Assembly: GCA_032622095.1 (NCBI GenBank)
Contig: CP136067.1
Location: forward strand, 61,080,893-61,144,892
Direction of reading: 5' to 3'
Source of the DNA: Siphonodentalium dalli
Lineage: Eukaryota > Mollusca > Scaphopoda > Gadilida > Siphonodentaliidae
Length of the DNA: 64,000 nucleotides
Shown here: piece by piece, positions 12,119 to 24,841 of the stretch
Layout of the letters: each line of letters begins with the position of its first letter
Numbering within the stretch: position 1 is the first letter of the stretch
Program-made: the position numbers and the translations under genes
The notes under the pieces: model-generated
Databases searched by the model: none
Told to the model about the DNA's origin: nothing
Seen by the model: only the letters and a program-made list of their open reading frames with translations

Positions 12119-12689
12119 AGAACTGACTCAAGAGAAGTAAAATCTATTACCGTATATATAGGATAACTAATTTAGCTCTATAAGGATAATTTCATTTCTA
12201 AATAACTATTTAGTTTAATGGAAAATTCTACCTTTCATATGATAAATATATTTTTACATGTAAAATGTTGGACACTATTAACAGGAAGAAATGGGTGATG
12301 GATGTTACAATGGTTTGACAATGTGATATATATACCCGCAATTGAATATAGATGAAAAAGCCACCAAGCATCATTCCATTAGATCGAACATTGAGAATTA
12401 TTTGCAATTTCTCCCAGTAATATCCATCGTTTTTTATTTGGATAAAGGGCAATTTCCACAACGGTTCCATTCAATTTCCATCCCACAACAACTGAAGCAA
12501 TGTTCTAATTTCAGAATATAGAGCCCAATAAGGTATACATGATATGGTTTTTATTTTCAATAAACATTTATCTTCTTTTTTTATATAGTGTTGCTTAAAT
12601 GTGAAATTAGGCAAGTCAGAGAATAACAAGTTGCTCCTGTGAGTTGCAATGCCATACACCCACGATACCAAAGTGAAACATAGGCCGAA

Positions 12690-13240
12690 CTGAACGCAAA
12701 TTTCAAAGCAAGTAAAAGGAAAATGCGAACATTACTAATGAACATTTCACCTTGTAATGGTGAACATCCACATGAAAATTAATTGAGATCCTATAACTCA
12801 TGGTTAATGAATAATAATAATCGATGCATTTAGATAGCGCATTCCACAGTAAATTAGTTTCAATATGCTATTCAAGATTATTACCCCGGGTTGAGATATC
12901 TGTGCATGTTGACAGAAAACAATCATTTTCAGGCAAACAAAGGATAACTCTAAAATGGAAAATGTGAACAAGGTCATTTGGCCCTCTGTTGAAAGTAATG
13001 CTGATGGCGAACCCCACAATAACTTTCATTGAGATATGCTAAACCATAGCTTAAATATCTGCGTGGACAAACAGAAAATCATGATTTCCAGATGAACATA
13101 CAAGACTCCAGAACAGAAAACGGTATTGTCATCTGCCCCCTCCTTTAAATGGCCTCCTGATGGCTAACCTCCATAACAAACTTCATTCAGATGTGACAAC
13201 CCATGGCTGAGATATTTGCTTGGACGGACTGCATTTTCGC
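12690..13240 (+). repeat. Weak tandem repeat of about 160 bp
   Basis: TGATGGCGAACCCCACAATA (about 13000) and TGATGGCTAACCTCCATAAC (about 13159) start two related units with CTTTCATT-AGAT and ATGGCT/ATAGCTTAAATAT inside. They end with TGGACGGAC-like sequence at 13223. An older unit may start near 12757. This is probably a degenerate HINE-like core. Confidence 0.45.
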
Positions 13241-14577
13241 AAAACACTTAAAATGATATTTAACCTTATAAGTGAGCTGTTAACCAAATGGGATGATGCA
13301 TGGTGGCATTGTTAGTATATGAATATGAGGTCAAACAATTAAGCACAAGAATAAGTAAGTACACTTATATTAAAACAAACATTGATTATAATTTAAAATG
13401 GAATGCTTTCACATTATCATGCCATAATCACACTGCCCCAGATCTATCCTCAAACAAACCTACAGAAAGCTCAATCAGCAAAAAAAACAAGGCCAAACAT
13501 CCACATTAGTTCAGTATCTAATGGATTATTTCAAAACAATCAATGTTTCTTATCAAATTTTATATTTAAAAAAAAAATGTGAATAAACTTTTCACATATA
13601 TAAAATAAAAATGGGACACTTAAATGGTCATCATACAATTGTGAAGAATGTTTTTTTTCGATCTCATATGTGAAAAGGGCAGTTTCCATTGTGAATTAAA
13701 ATGTTCACTTACAAAGAGGTGAAGGGACTGGACTGTCAATCAGTCCAATAAAATGTTGCTCCATTATGGAATTGTTTGAGGTTGACAAACTATGTCGGCA
13801 TATTTTTAAGGTAGAATTAAATCCTGCTCTCCCAGGCTTGTTTGAGTACAGATTTCTCTATTACCCAACATTACATGTTGGTTGGTTATGACTGCTTATA
13901 AAGCAGTATAATCTTTTATCTTAAATCTTCCATGCTGAACTTCGAGTTCACCAGTGTGATAATAAATGTGTGGCCATTAACAAAGCAAAATGGATAGGGC
14001 CATATGCCAAACTGATTATTGCTCTAAACTGGATGAGGAACCTAGTGATGGTTTTATTTATTTTTTACAGCAAGTATCTTCCAAGGAAACAATTGAACGG
14101 TGTGGTTTGTAAGCATATCATATATGCAACTCAAAAGTATATTCATCCTCAGGTCTTGGAAATATGAATTGTGACATTAATTAACTACATACATATCTGA
14201 TACCAGAAACAAATTTATGAGCCAATCAAAGGCAAAAACTTGTGTGACTTGCAAATAATACCAATAATGTCAGAGATCTGGGTAAATTGCCTGCATATCT
14301 CACCACACATCAATATTGCAGCCAAGAACAGGCAAGATGAGAAAATTGTTAAATTGTTAACTCAGAAAAAGGTGAACTGTTCAGTAAACGGTTCATTCAA
14401 TTCATCGCAGCCTCATTTAAAAATATCTTAAGTCAAATATAAATAAATATGATATATATTAACATCCAACTTTTTCAGAAAAATGGGACGAATTATATTT
14501 TTTATATTTTATTCTACCTATAGTACACCTATATACCTATATGGTCAGTTCCAGATATCGAGGCAGTATCCTAAATG
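13241..14577. other. No gene seen
   Basis: AT-rich sequence with several short open frames, none with recognisable features or splice context. Confidence 0.5.
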
Positions 14578-15010
14578 GTAGACCAAGTCTTCTTGGTCCA
14601 CAATAGCTTGGGATATCGGTTGGGTCCACAAGAGCTTTGTAGATCAGTTGGGTTGATGCTGTTTTGGACCGAGTCCCATTCCGTTACTCTTCTATAATGA
14701 AGTTCACGCCCAGAATCGTGGGAGGGAGTTATCTAACTTCTATATCTTCGGATTAGGTCAAAGCAATGAGATTTATAAGTAAACAAAGCCTTGTTTTCCA
14801 GATAATTTTGATTTGTCACACTCAGAAAATGCATGTAAACGATACATTAAACGATCGTATCATCGCAATACATTTTTCTATCACGCTAAATGATATATCA
14901 TTTTGAATGAAAGTCCGCTATAGAAGAGCAACGGGGTGAGACTCGGTCCAAAACAGCATCATCCCAACCAATATCCCAAGCTGTTGTGGACAGAGAAGAC
15001 GTGGTCTACC
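14578..15010. mobile_element. Inverted-repeat element, arms about 120 bp
   Basis: The left arm at about 14578-14705 (GGTAGACCAAGTCTTCTTGG, then GATGCTGTTTTGGACCGAGT) is inverted at about 14917-15010 (GACTCGGTCCAAAACAGCAT, then GTGGTCTACC). The interior is non-coding. A third, single-arm copy is at about 30495-30622. Terminal bases give no clear superfamily. Confidence 0.8.
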
Positions 15011-15874
15011 TAAGTGAATGCATATTATTGTTCAAAGATCATAAACTACATTAGATTTTCTTCTTTCCACGTAATAAGTTAAACAAAGGGGTGAATTAGG
15101 ACAAGTTGAATTCTGAAAAGATGATGTGTGTGTAAGCAGACAACCACCCTTTGGCTGAAATATTGCTGAGACAGAATTGATCTGGCTTCGTGACAACTGG
15201 AAGCCACAGAAATATTTGTGAAAATTTTGAGAAACAATGCAAATGTGAGTGCAAATCAAAATATTATCGATGGGGAAAAAGATAAATCCAGAGGTATATA
15301 TGTATATCTATATATATATTTCAACACTAGTTCGTGCAAAGGCAAAACATGGACGATGGATGGATGGATGAGAGATACACCTATGGTGAATAGAGACATC
15401 AATAAAAATCACCATAATATACTGATACGCACCAACTACACGGCCATTTAAGTGAAAAAAGTAATAATATTGATAATAAGTAATAACAAGTTTAACCACA
15501 CCAAAACACATCGATATTTAATGAAGTACAAAATCCCATCCTTCAATCATGTGGCAGTAAAGTCATCAAGAGCAGCATATTTTCTTTTGATCCCCAAATG
15601 ACATAACCACCAAACATGATCTCAGGTGTCAATGCTTAAAAATTCAGACTTAAGTGGAATGGAAAACCTGATATCACATTCAAGCCTCAGAAATATTGCA
15701 TGTCTAAAGAGTCAATGTTTTAACTACAAACATGAATAAGAAGAAATAATTGTTAATTTCAAGTCAGTATTTGTTACCTGCTAAAATATTACTTCCTGGG
15801 CACCATATTCATGTTAGTAGTTAAAACATTCAAATAAATAACCTGAATTCCTTAATTTCAATCTGTGGTACCTA

Positions 15875-16044
15875 TTAAAGGGGTACTGTACACTAAATCC
15901 GGCCATTTATGGGACCACCTCCTTTTATTTATTTATTTATTTCAGACTAATCCATGGCTCAAATACATTCATTTATTGCATATATTTGGTTGAGAGTAAA
16001 AAGATATGATCCCATAAATGTCCGGATTTAGTGTACCCCTTTAA
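15875..16044. mobile_element. MITE with 36-bp terminal inverted repeats
   Basis: It starts TTAAAGGGGTACTGTACACT and carries AAATCCGGCCATTTATGGGA. It ends with the inverse, TCCCATAAATGTCCGGATTT then AGTGTACCCCTTTAA. A TTTATTTATTTATTT stretch lies inside. The 170-bp size and near-perfect arms suggest a fairly young insertion. Confidence 0.85.
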
Positions 16045-16655
16045 GGATTTGAGGTTATCAAATAACACAAACTCACTATAGTCGTCCAGAAAAAAAAAAC
16101 TTTGAAGTTGAAAATGGCCCATAACTGACAAAAACAAAATCACTGAACAGTTGCAATATTGACGCCAATTCAAACTGAGCATGTAATTTGAGTCAATCAA
16201 GTCACATATCAACCTTGATATTGGTATCAAGCAACTCTGAACAGAATCACTCATTTTTCTACAGAAATTTGTTTTCAAAAGACATGTTCCTCAATATTCA
16301 AATCAAATCTCTAAGCCTACTAGTGTGTGCTATTGGCACACATGATTTAACTAATCTGATGGAAGAGAATCAGCTGAATGAATACTGTAAGGGCACACAG
16401 AAATCAAAACATGCTCAAGATAGTAAAGCAATACTATTATTCACCTTAAGCTTCATTAGTGCCAAAATTTAATCGTCTGACAGGTCCAAATTTGCTCTAG
16501 ATCAACCCTGCATGGATCCTCAGTGAAATCAGGAAATTCATTCCACTTCTGACACCACAAAACAGACTGACCTAGTTGAACATGCACAGTGACTCAATTA
16601 AGAGCCCATTCAGGGTATGGAATCCACCCCAGGCCAATCTGCATAGACGTATCCA
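16045..16655. other. No gene seen
   Basis: AT-rich intergenic sequence. The open frames on both strands are short and featureless. Confidence 0.5.
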
Positions 16656-16659
16656 ACTG

Positions 16660-16992
16660 TTTTTTTCGATGGGAAGAAAATGATCGAAGGTGAGTACATG
16701 TTAGCGATTGTGGTCACTGATCATAAATATCACCAGGTCAAACTTAGGCACTTAGTTTACTCTCTATAATCATCAAACACTATCCTGAAAATTTTCTTGG
16801 GAAAATAATCAATTTTCATCTGCTTCACTTTATGACATGGCAAAGTTTTAGACCCTGAAGGCGACTCTTCACTCACTTCACTCTCTCGGAAGACCTCTAG
16901 CTAATGATTGGACCTGGTGATCAGTGACCATGATCATGAGGATAGTTGATAAAATGTTTCTCACATTTGATCGTTTTCTTCGCTTCAAAAAA
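16660..16992. mobile_element. Foldback element of about 330 bp
   Basis: TTTTTTCGATGGGAAGAAAA, TGATCGAAGGTGAG and GTGGTCACTGATCA on the left reappear inverted on the right as GGTGATCAGTGACCATGATC and CACATTTGATCGTTTTCTTC. Arms are about 80-100 bp with mismatches and an indel. No coding. Confidence 0.7.
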
Positions 16993-17302
16993 TAACAGGA
17001 TATGCCTGTACAGATTAACCCAAGTTAAGAGGGAAACACTTCATAAAAAATTAAATGATGATGTATCAAGAATTATTTGCAACTATGAGGTTATGGCCAG
17101 GAACTCTCCAAATATATACAAACATGATCTGAAATAGCACAACAGAAAAAAATCTCAACACCAAAGGAATAATTAGAGAATTGATACATAAGCAGTGAAA
17201 TTTACAACAAGGAATAAAACAATCAAATCTTGCATAATGCAACTGTTCTGAACAATCTCAATATTCTTAAAATAGGATTCTCCTGAAATTTCCTTCGTAT
17301 TC

Positions 17303-17541
17303 ATTAACCCTCTGACGGGAGCTGCACTGGGGCAGCATCATGGGTCCTGTGCCAGTGCATTCTCTTATATATGCTAGTCTCCGATAGGGAGCCACGCATT
17401 AATAAGAGAATGCACTCGCTTACAAGGTCAAGGTAAATAATGTTAGGCCAATGTATTCTCTTTTTGGGAGACTCGCATATATAAGAGAATGCACAGGGTT
17501 TTTCGCAAACTTTTAGGAAGCTGCAGTCATGGAAGGGTTAA
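17303..17541. mobile_element. TTAA-ended hairpin element, family M copy 1
   Basis: The ends are TTAACCCTCTGACGGGAGCT and GCAGTCATGGAAGGGTTAA. Inside are inverted CAGTGCATTCTCTTATATAT and ATATATAAGAGAATGCAC pairs, plus TTACAAGGTCAAGGTAAATA. Copies lie at 18275-18440 and 21955-22215. TTAA next to CCCT fits a piggyBac-like non-autonomous element. Confidence 0.75.
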
Positions 17542-17929
17542 AGTGGTGTTCAGACGAATCCGTTGCATTGGTACATATTTTACGATGACACAATCGTAGT
17601 CTGCATTAAACCATCCACACTGGTGCGTATGCTGCATTATAAAGCAGAGGGTCCAATTAATAATGGCAGCTAATAAGTTTTTATTGGAATAAATGCAATA
17701 TTTCAAATCAATCTATCTGTAATAAATAAATGCTATGACAATGTCAAACCTGTCAAATCCCAACAACTAACACTGTATTGACATAAATCAAAGTTGATTT
17801 TCAGTCGCTTCTAAGACAGCCGCCATCTTTTATTGATTGAAAACAAGAAACGTCATGACAGACATGCTTAATTATGATATGCATTACAACTTACATTGCG
17901 TTGAAAATAGAATATATCTTTTGTGTGCT

Positions 17930-18144
17930 TTAACCCTTTCAGTGCCAAGTCCGATTTTTGTATCAACCCATATTTCCTTGATCATTTTTCAAATTTATTT
18001 ATTACAATAATGTGATACATTGATGGAAAGAGCTCTAAGAGCTCTTTCCATCAATGTATCAGATTATTATAATCAATAAATTTGAAAAATGATCAAGGAA
18101 ATATGGGTTGATACAAAAATCGGACTTGGCACTTAAATGGTTAA
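17930..18144. mobile_element. Near-perfect 215-bp palindrome with TTAA ends
   Basis: The arms of about 105 bp run from TTAACCCTTTCAGTGCCAAG inward. They meet at GGAAAGAGCTCTAAGAGCTC at about 18027-18046, so there is almost no loop. Mismatches are very few. It is probably a foldback derivative of a TTAA-specific element. Confidence 0.9.
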
Positions 18145-18274
18145 CAGATACAACGTAACAGCCGCATCACAGCTGTCTGAACACTTTAGTGTTAGTGTCT
18201 GCAATGCAATTTCAATGCAACAGACTAGTCTGAACACTCCTTTATTAATTCCTTTTGGTCCAGGGATGATAACT

Positions 18275-18440
18275 CTTAAAACTTTCATGACTGGAGCTTC
18301 CTGAAAATTTGAGCAAACCATGTGCCAATGCATTCACTTATATATGTGAGACACCTATGGGCAACTTGTATATATAAGAGAATGCACTGGCACAGGTCTT
18401 TAATACTGCACCAGCGCAGCTCCCGTCATCAAAGGGTTAA
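18275..18440. mobile_element. Family M copy 2
   Basis: The left end is ACTTTCATGACTGGAGCTT and the right end GCAGCTCCCGTCATCAAAGG followed by GTTAA. The inner hairpin pairs AATGCATTCACTTATATATG and TATATATAAGAGAATGCACT. It lacks the central segment found in copies 1 and 3. Confidence 0.7.
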
Positions 18441-19340
18441 AAACTTTTGGATAATTCACTCTAACACTGAGATTAATAACAACAAAGGTCTGGCAGCACA
18501 AGACAACATTCAAAATATAAATTATTTCTGTAATAGAGAAGCTAAGGAAAAGTAGAAAGCATTTCTTATGAAACAATCAATCCTATGATAGGCATGAAAG
18601 ACAATGAAAATACTGGCAAGTGACATCAAGAGTATGAATGCCAAAAATTGAAAATATTTTGCAAATGCCAGAATGAATATTCAGGCTTTATATCCACTAC
18701 TGTCTCTGTCCAACTCTGATAACTCAACAACTCAAGTAGCTTGTGATGACAGACTCAGATGTAGACCATACGTCAGAATTAATACAGAATATGATGCATA
18801 CACTATTCAAGATAACGGATTACAAAAGTACTAAAATAAAACAAAGGTCATTATCTGTCAACTGGTTTTTGTTTTTATCCATTTTTCCACCATTGATAGA
18901 TTTAAATAGAATTTCGGATTTAATATCTTGCAATGGTAAATTTACAATTTGAATTGAAGATGTTATACTAAGTTGTTACAATTTAATAAGCTTTCAATTC
19001 ATGCAATACTGTTAAATGCATTGATCAACACTTAATTACCAAAGTCTGATATATCTGGATAAAATAATGCCTGTGGTTTAGTTCAAGTTAAATAAACTTA
19101 GAAATATTACCTTAGCAAAAGAGTTAAACATTTTAACTTTTTGTTTAATTGAAGTACATAGTAGACAATCTTTCTTGAGGTAGGTGCAACACAACAGGTC
19201 TGTCCATCAATATAATTAGAGGTCATTTATGTAATTACATATCTGATGGGTCATTAACCTTTGCTTTAGAATATACTCATTGGAGAGTAGTTTCTATAGG
19301 AATATAATAGGCCATAGGTTATTTGTTTAACTTATTATTC
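18441..19340. other. No gene seen
   Basis: Intergenic, AT-rich. No supportable feature. Confidence 0.5.
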
Positions 19341-19349
19341 GATCTCATA

Positions 19350-19486
19350 AATCAATATGAATCCTTCTGCACTTGTATGTCTGGCTGTCATGTGCTTATA
19401 TTTAATAAACATCCTCTAGATGAATAATAGACCATTCAAGTGTATACTATTATAACTGAATGGATTCAATAAAGAAATGGTTAAAT
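19350..19486 (+). mobile_element. Family C copy 2 (3' half)
   Basis: AATATGAATCCTTCTGCACT, then TAATAGACCATTCAAGTGTA, and a GGTTAA end at about 19481. It matches the right half of the element at 11852. Confidence 0.65.
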
Positions 19487-21954
19487 AGAGCTTGATTATC
19501 AGTCTGTCTCATGAGTCTGTTCATCCAACTAACCCCTCAATCAAGTATTGACCTTTAAAATCCATCAAATCTTCTCTCTCACATATTCTACTCTACAAAA
19601 TGTTGACATATCAAAAAAGATTCACAATTGAAAATTTCAGCCTTGTGAGGCCACAATACAATGTTAGATAAAAAATATGATCATACACCGAAAATAACTT
19701 TGGTAAAATATAACAGCTTCATATCACACTATGGACTCTATATATAACATATGTTCTTATATTTACACATATTTGTCAGCATTTTATGTACACAGCATTA
19801 TTATTGAAATACTATTCATCTATCTGTACAATTAAAACTCTATTTTCTACAGTTATAAAGGGGAAATGTGTTCTCTTTGAAATAAAATACTTAAAATGAT
19901 CAACAATCAGTAAGCTGAGAATGGTTGATTCAATTTCAGAGAAGGTCGGTCTTCCATCCAAAATTTGTGAGATGTAGAGAAAAATATAATCACTTCATGT
20001 TTAATCCGTTATCTAAGAAGGCATTACTAAACTATTCTTGAAACTCCTGAGAACACAGTGGCCATCTCTGAGACTAAATCAACAAATCTCTTTAAAATTT
20101 GATTAAAATCTTTAATAAATACACCCATCACAAAAACTCAAGAGGATGATGAAGGGAGTATATCTCAATATATCTCATCACAAAAACAGATATATCTCAT
20201 CATGAAAACTCGTGGGATGGTGAAGAGGGTATATTAATGGAATGAATGTAAACAATTATTGCTTTCTGTGGATAACTATACACCACAGTTCGTTATTTAA
20301 CTTAATTTTTTTTTTCATAATATACTGAAATAGTAAATTAAGATGATTTTAAATGAAATCCCCTGAAACTCTTGTTTTAGGTTTAAGAGTATTTGTGAGG
20401 GTTTAATGCATAATATATAAACATCTGAAAACTTCTAATCTAACACACATGAGTAGCACCCAGAACATTGAAATGCCATTAACAATAATCAAGAAAATAT
20501 GTAAACCAAAACAAGCCAACTACCTATAATAATCATATGTACAATTTTGTTATTCACATGCTTCCTCCATTAGTTAGAAGTGATTGTGCATTGACACATC
20601 ATTAACAAATTCTATACAAAAATAAGTGGCAATATTCATGCAGAAAACTTATGTCAGAGCACTTGATAAGAATTAATTTAAACTTATTATTTATTCTATA
20701 CACCATTTTGTTGTCTTGAAGAAGGAATGAATATCTACATGGACCATCAGTGATGGTTACCGCATATTGAGTGAGTGTAATTGTCATTCCTATTTATTGA
20801 ACTGTTCTAAATTATTTGCCCAAGGATATAGGCTATGTCTAGAAGTGCCAAATTCTGCAACTAATACATTATTATTATTACAATAATAATTTCCAGTTGC
20901 TTCATAAAATTTATTTTGTCAAATTCTTTTCACAGGTAGGAAATACTTAAGTCTATCGACCCAGTATAGTACAAAAATATTGAGCCTCAACTCGGACTTT
21001 GTAAATTTTTTGCACCACAGACCTTTTGCCCCCAGTACATATATTTAATGAAAACGTAAGAGAGAGCAATGCATATTGGACAGCAAAACAGATGGGTCAC
21101 TGACAATGAAATCAGAGTACTATCTATGTTCAGAAGTTTAAGGGGCATATCTCAGGATCTGAGAACCTGTCAGTTATCCACAAGTTTTTAATTCAAAAGA
21201 AACCCTCTATATCAACATGTAGTGTACAGTTCAAAGAAACTTTTTATCTAATGTAATTTAACCATTGCTATCATGCTAATACACATGCCTCAGTTTTAAA
21301 GTAAAATTTACTTAACCCGAAAAGGAAAATGATAAAAAATATTAGAATTTATTTTTTATTGCATTGATTCGGATCCAGACAAAGTTGGTTCAGGTTGATT
21401 ATTCTAAACTGATGTGATGAAAGAAACTTCATTCATCTATCATTCTTAGTCAAATGAAAAGTGCCAAAATAATCCAAGCATGACCATATTCAAAATTCAT
21501 TATCTTACGATTCCCCAGAAGATATTCTATACAAATAACAACCTCTAAATAATACCTCTTAGTGTCTATCTGCGTACATGCATCCGTCCAGACATACCGA
21601 CTTTTGAGGTCGAGCCGCTCAATAATCATGAATGAGTTCAAATGCTTCCCTCTCATCTGGTGATAACCATTTCTTTCTTGAGGATGATTGGTCCACTATC
21701 AACTTTTTATAAATAGCTAATAACGACAACAATGCTGATTGCATGACTGCATCAAACATGGTTCGATATTGTGTTAAATTACAGTAAGCAATATGGTTCA
21801 GAATTCAACTTTAAAAGGTACGCACATGCCATTTGAATTCGGGTCAACTGCGACAGTGCGAACTACACTGATTGTCTGTTTATTGATTGGGTTGGCACAT
21901 AACGGTCTGATTGGCACATACAAATTCCTCTGCAGTAAGCTAATGCAGACCGTA
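19487..21954. other. No gene seen
   Basis: AT-rich intergenic sequence. A short direct duplication around CATCACAAAAAC and TATATCTCAT lies at about 20125-20235. No coding feature. Confidence 0.5.
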
Positions 21955-22215
21955 ACCCTTTCATGACTGGAGCTGCACTGGTGTATCACTAAAGATCATG
22001 TGCCATGCATTCTCTTATATATGCGAGACTCCCATAGGGAGCTTTGCATATATAATAGAATGCACTGGCTTACAAGGTCAAGGTAAATATTGTTAGGCCA
22101 ATGTATTTTCTTATATATGCGAGGCTCCCTATGGGAGACTCAGATATTTTAGAGAATGCATTGGCACAGGGTTATCACAAAAATTCAGGAAGATCAAGTC
22201 ATGGAAGGGCTAAAA
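21955..22215. mobile_element. Family M copy 3
   Basis: The left end is AACCCTTTCATGACTGGAGC and the right end AAGTCATGGAAGGGCTAA. The interior has two adjacent hairpins built on GCATTCTCTTATATATGCGA, with GGCTTACAAGGTCAAGGTAA between them, as in copy 1. Confidence 0.75.
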
Positions 22216-23865
22216 GACACCACAACCGGATGCATGCACATGCACAGATGGTAATACACCCTAAGGCATACAGCAAAAAAATTCCAGCAACTGCTTTGAC
22301 ATACGGCCACTGCATCACATGTTGAGTTTCATCAATATGAAGGATTAATCACAGTTACTTAGCAACAATACAAGCATAGTCATTTAATAGATGACTGTCT
22401 CAAACAAATCTGCTAATATTTAATCAAGAAATCAGTTCCAAGAATAAAGCGACAAAACCAGAGAAGCATTCACACAATAAGAACAATGACACCTTCAAAC
22501 ATCAAACTGGCTCCAACACAAAAGTTTTCCCGAAATACACGGCAGATCAAATCCATTCAATTTCCACCTAATTTTACTTTTGGCTCATATCTTATGCTAT
22601 CGCCCGGTATAGCCACACGTATGTGTAATTTGTAATGCATGTTACCATTGCGAATGGAAGTCACCTCACTGATGTGACCATTCTGCCTACACATACACGG
22701 TCAAACCGTTTAGAAATTTGGAGACCAATGTGTAGCATAATCCAATGTTCTGAAAACAGAATGAGTGATCAATGCTATGCAGCCAGTATAACATGAGATT
22801 TGGCTAAGTGGGAGGAGCTAATTTTGAATGAAGCATATTAAGTGTAACGGTGTTCACAGCTTGTCTTCACCAACTATTGTTAGCATATTTTCCTACCTGT
22901 TGGGCCGATATCTATAGACGTGTAGGTTTTCGAGCTGTAAAGTCATGTGACTCCATAGCAATACCATAGTAACACGTTACATGTGTGTGGCTAATGATAA
23001 TATTTTTTTTTTATTATATTTAGGAAATATTGTTGTTTGAAAACTTTTATGGTATGCAGAATTAAGTGAACAATTGTATCATAAAAATAAGATGAGAGTT
23101 AAAACAAGCTTTGATCTGAAAACCGTCACTACAACCAACACATATATGGCAACATTTCAAAGTATACAGATGTGCAAATTTAAGAAGTGATTGAAAAATA
23201 TTACAACACTATTGAAATGCATGAAGGTCGCCTACAAGTTGTGACAAAGATAAACGTTCTGGGTGCATTGTCTGTACAAAATGTTTTCATTCATTGAAAT
23301 AAGACTGTTAAGATATGATCTAGCTTTTCACTCTATGATTGCAAATAGCAAACATTGGGCAATTTAAAAAATCAAGGTTCATACAACAATGTTGGCTTTG
23401 CTCATTTTCATATACCAAGTCTATGAGTGAATAAGAGCTGTCATTTTACAAATCCATCTGACAGCCAAGACCCAAAGTTACAAGTATTTACAGAAGCAAA
23501 CAGATGAACCATGGCATGAAGATTAAATACTGTTGTCTATTATTCTTAAATGACCAAACCATACGCCAACAGAGCTTTACTTATATAAAGAGTCAACAAG
23601 ATATTTTTGACCTATGTCAATAGCTAATACCTAAATTAAGCACAAAACTAAAATCCTGCCCCTCCCATTCCAAACAAATATAAATAATAATAATAATAAT
23701 AAACCTTCATTCTTTCATTCAAATTGAAAACGAGCTCAAAAGCAAAATTTAAATGAACATGTCCGAACAATGAGCTATTTAGACTTATTTTGATTATGAA
23801 ATTTATAAAAAAGATATTACAAGTTTTGTCCCATGCGCAAATTTCTTTCAATCAGTTTGGACAGC
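22216..23865. other. No gene seen
   Basis: Intergenic sequence with a short AAT microsatellite (about 23684-23702). No coding feature recognised on either strand. Confidence 0.5.
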
Positions 23866-23868
23866 AAG

Positions 23869-24235
23869 TTTTATTTTTTATTGTCTATTCCCTGACTGAT
23901 GAACAGCATGTTTATTTTTTATTGTCTATTCCCTGACTGATGAACAGCATGTTTATTTTTTATTGTCTATTCCCTGACTGATGAACAGCATGTTTATTTT
24001 TTATTGTCTATTCCCTGACTGATGAACAGCATGTTTATTTTTTATTGTCTATTCCCTGACTGATGAACAGCATGTTTATTTTTTATTGTCTATTCCCTGA
24101 CTGATGAACAGCATGTTTATTTTTTATTGTCTATTCCCTGACTGATGAACAGCATGTTTATTTTTTATTGTCGACTCCCTGACCGACAAGACAGCATGTT
24201 TTATTTTTGTTGTTGTTGATTTCCTGACTGACATA
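23869..24235 (+). repeat. 41-bp minisatellite, about 8 copies
   Basis: The unit contains TTTATTTTTTATTGTCTATT and CCCTGACTGATGAACAGCAT. The first six or seven copies (to about 24160) are practically identical. The last two are diverged (TCGACTCCCTGACCGACA, then GTTGTTGTTGATTTCCTGAC). There are no spacers, so it is not a CRISPR array. Confidence 0.95.
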
Positions 24236-24689
24236 ATCTCTTTTAAAGCAAAAACTTTTCATATTTGCTCAAATTATAATCACAATTGGCAATATCCAAC
24301 AAATATTCTGTGGCATATAAATCAGCTAAAGTTGAATTTTCATCTACTTGTCTTTAATATTAAAATATCAATTATGTCATTTTTTGTAACATATGTTCTG
24401 AGGATGTATCGCATCACATATCATTAAGAAATGTTATTTCATACTTTCCAATTTGGTATTTGTAATTTCAACTAAAATTGTTAAAACCTAGATCCTGGAA
24501 TTATCTGCAATCGTCCAATGAATTTCAGTGAAGTTGCAGTGAAGATAAAATTCACTGCTGGACTGATACTATACATTTCATAGACACTCAGGCTTTTCAG
24601 TTTCACTCAAACCTTTCAGTTTCTATATTATAAACTCGTTGACAAGTAGTTCCTTTAAGATATTTTATACAATTTTGTGATTTACCACA

Positions 24690-24841
24690 AAAGAATATGA
24701 ATCCTTCTGCCCTTTTATTGGTTTTTCGTCTGCCGGCCGTTTGCCTTATTACCTGAACATCCCTCTAAATGATTAATAGACCATACCCATGTATAGTTTT
24801 TGAACTTGTTGGGAGAATCCATTCAGTATAGAGAGGGTTAA
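24690..24841 (+). mobile_element. Family C copy 3 (3' half)
   Basis: GAATATGAATCCTTCTGCCC, TTAATAGACCATACCCATGT and the end AGAGAGGGTTAA. It contains TTTATT, which read from the other strand is the first AATAAA downstream of HIPK. Confidence 0.7.

Noticed and set aside
23869-24235. CRISPR-like array
   Set aside because: The 41-bp units are directly contiguous with no unique spacers, in an animal genome; it is a minisatellite.
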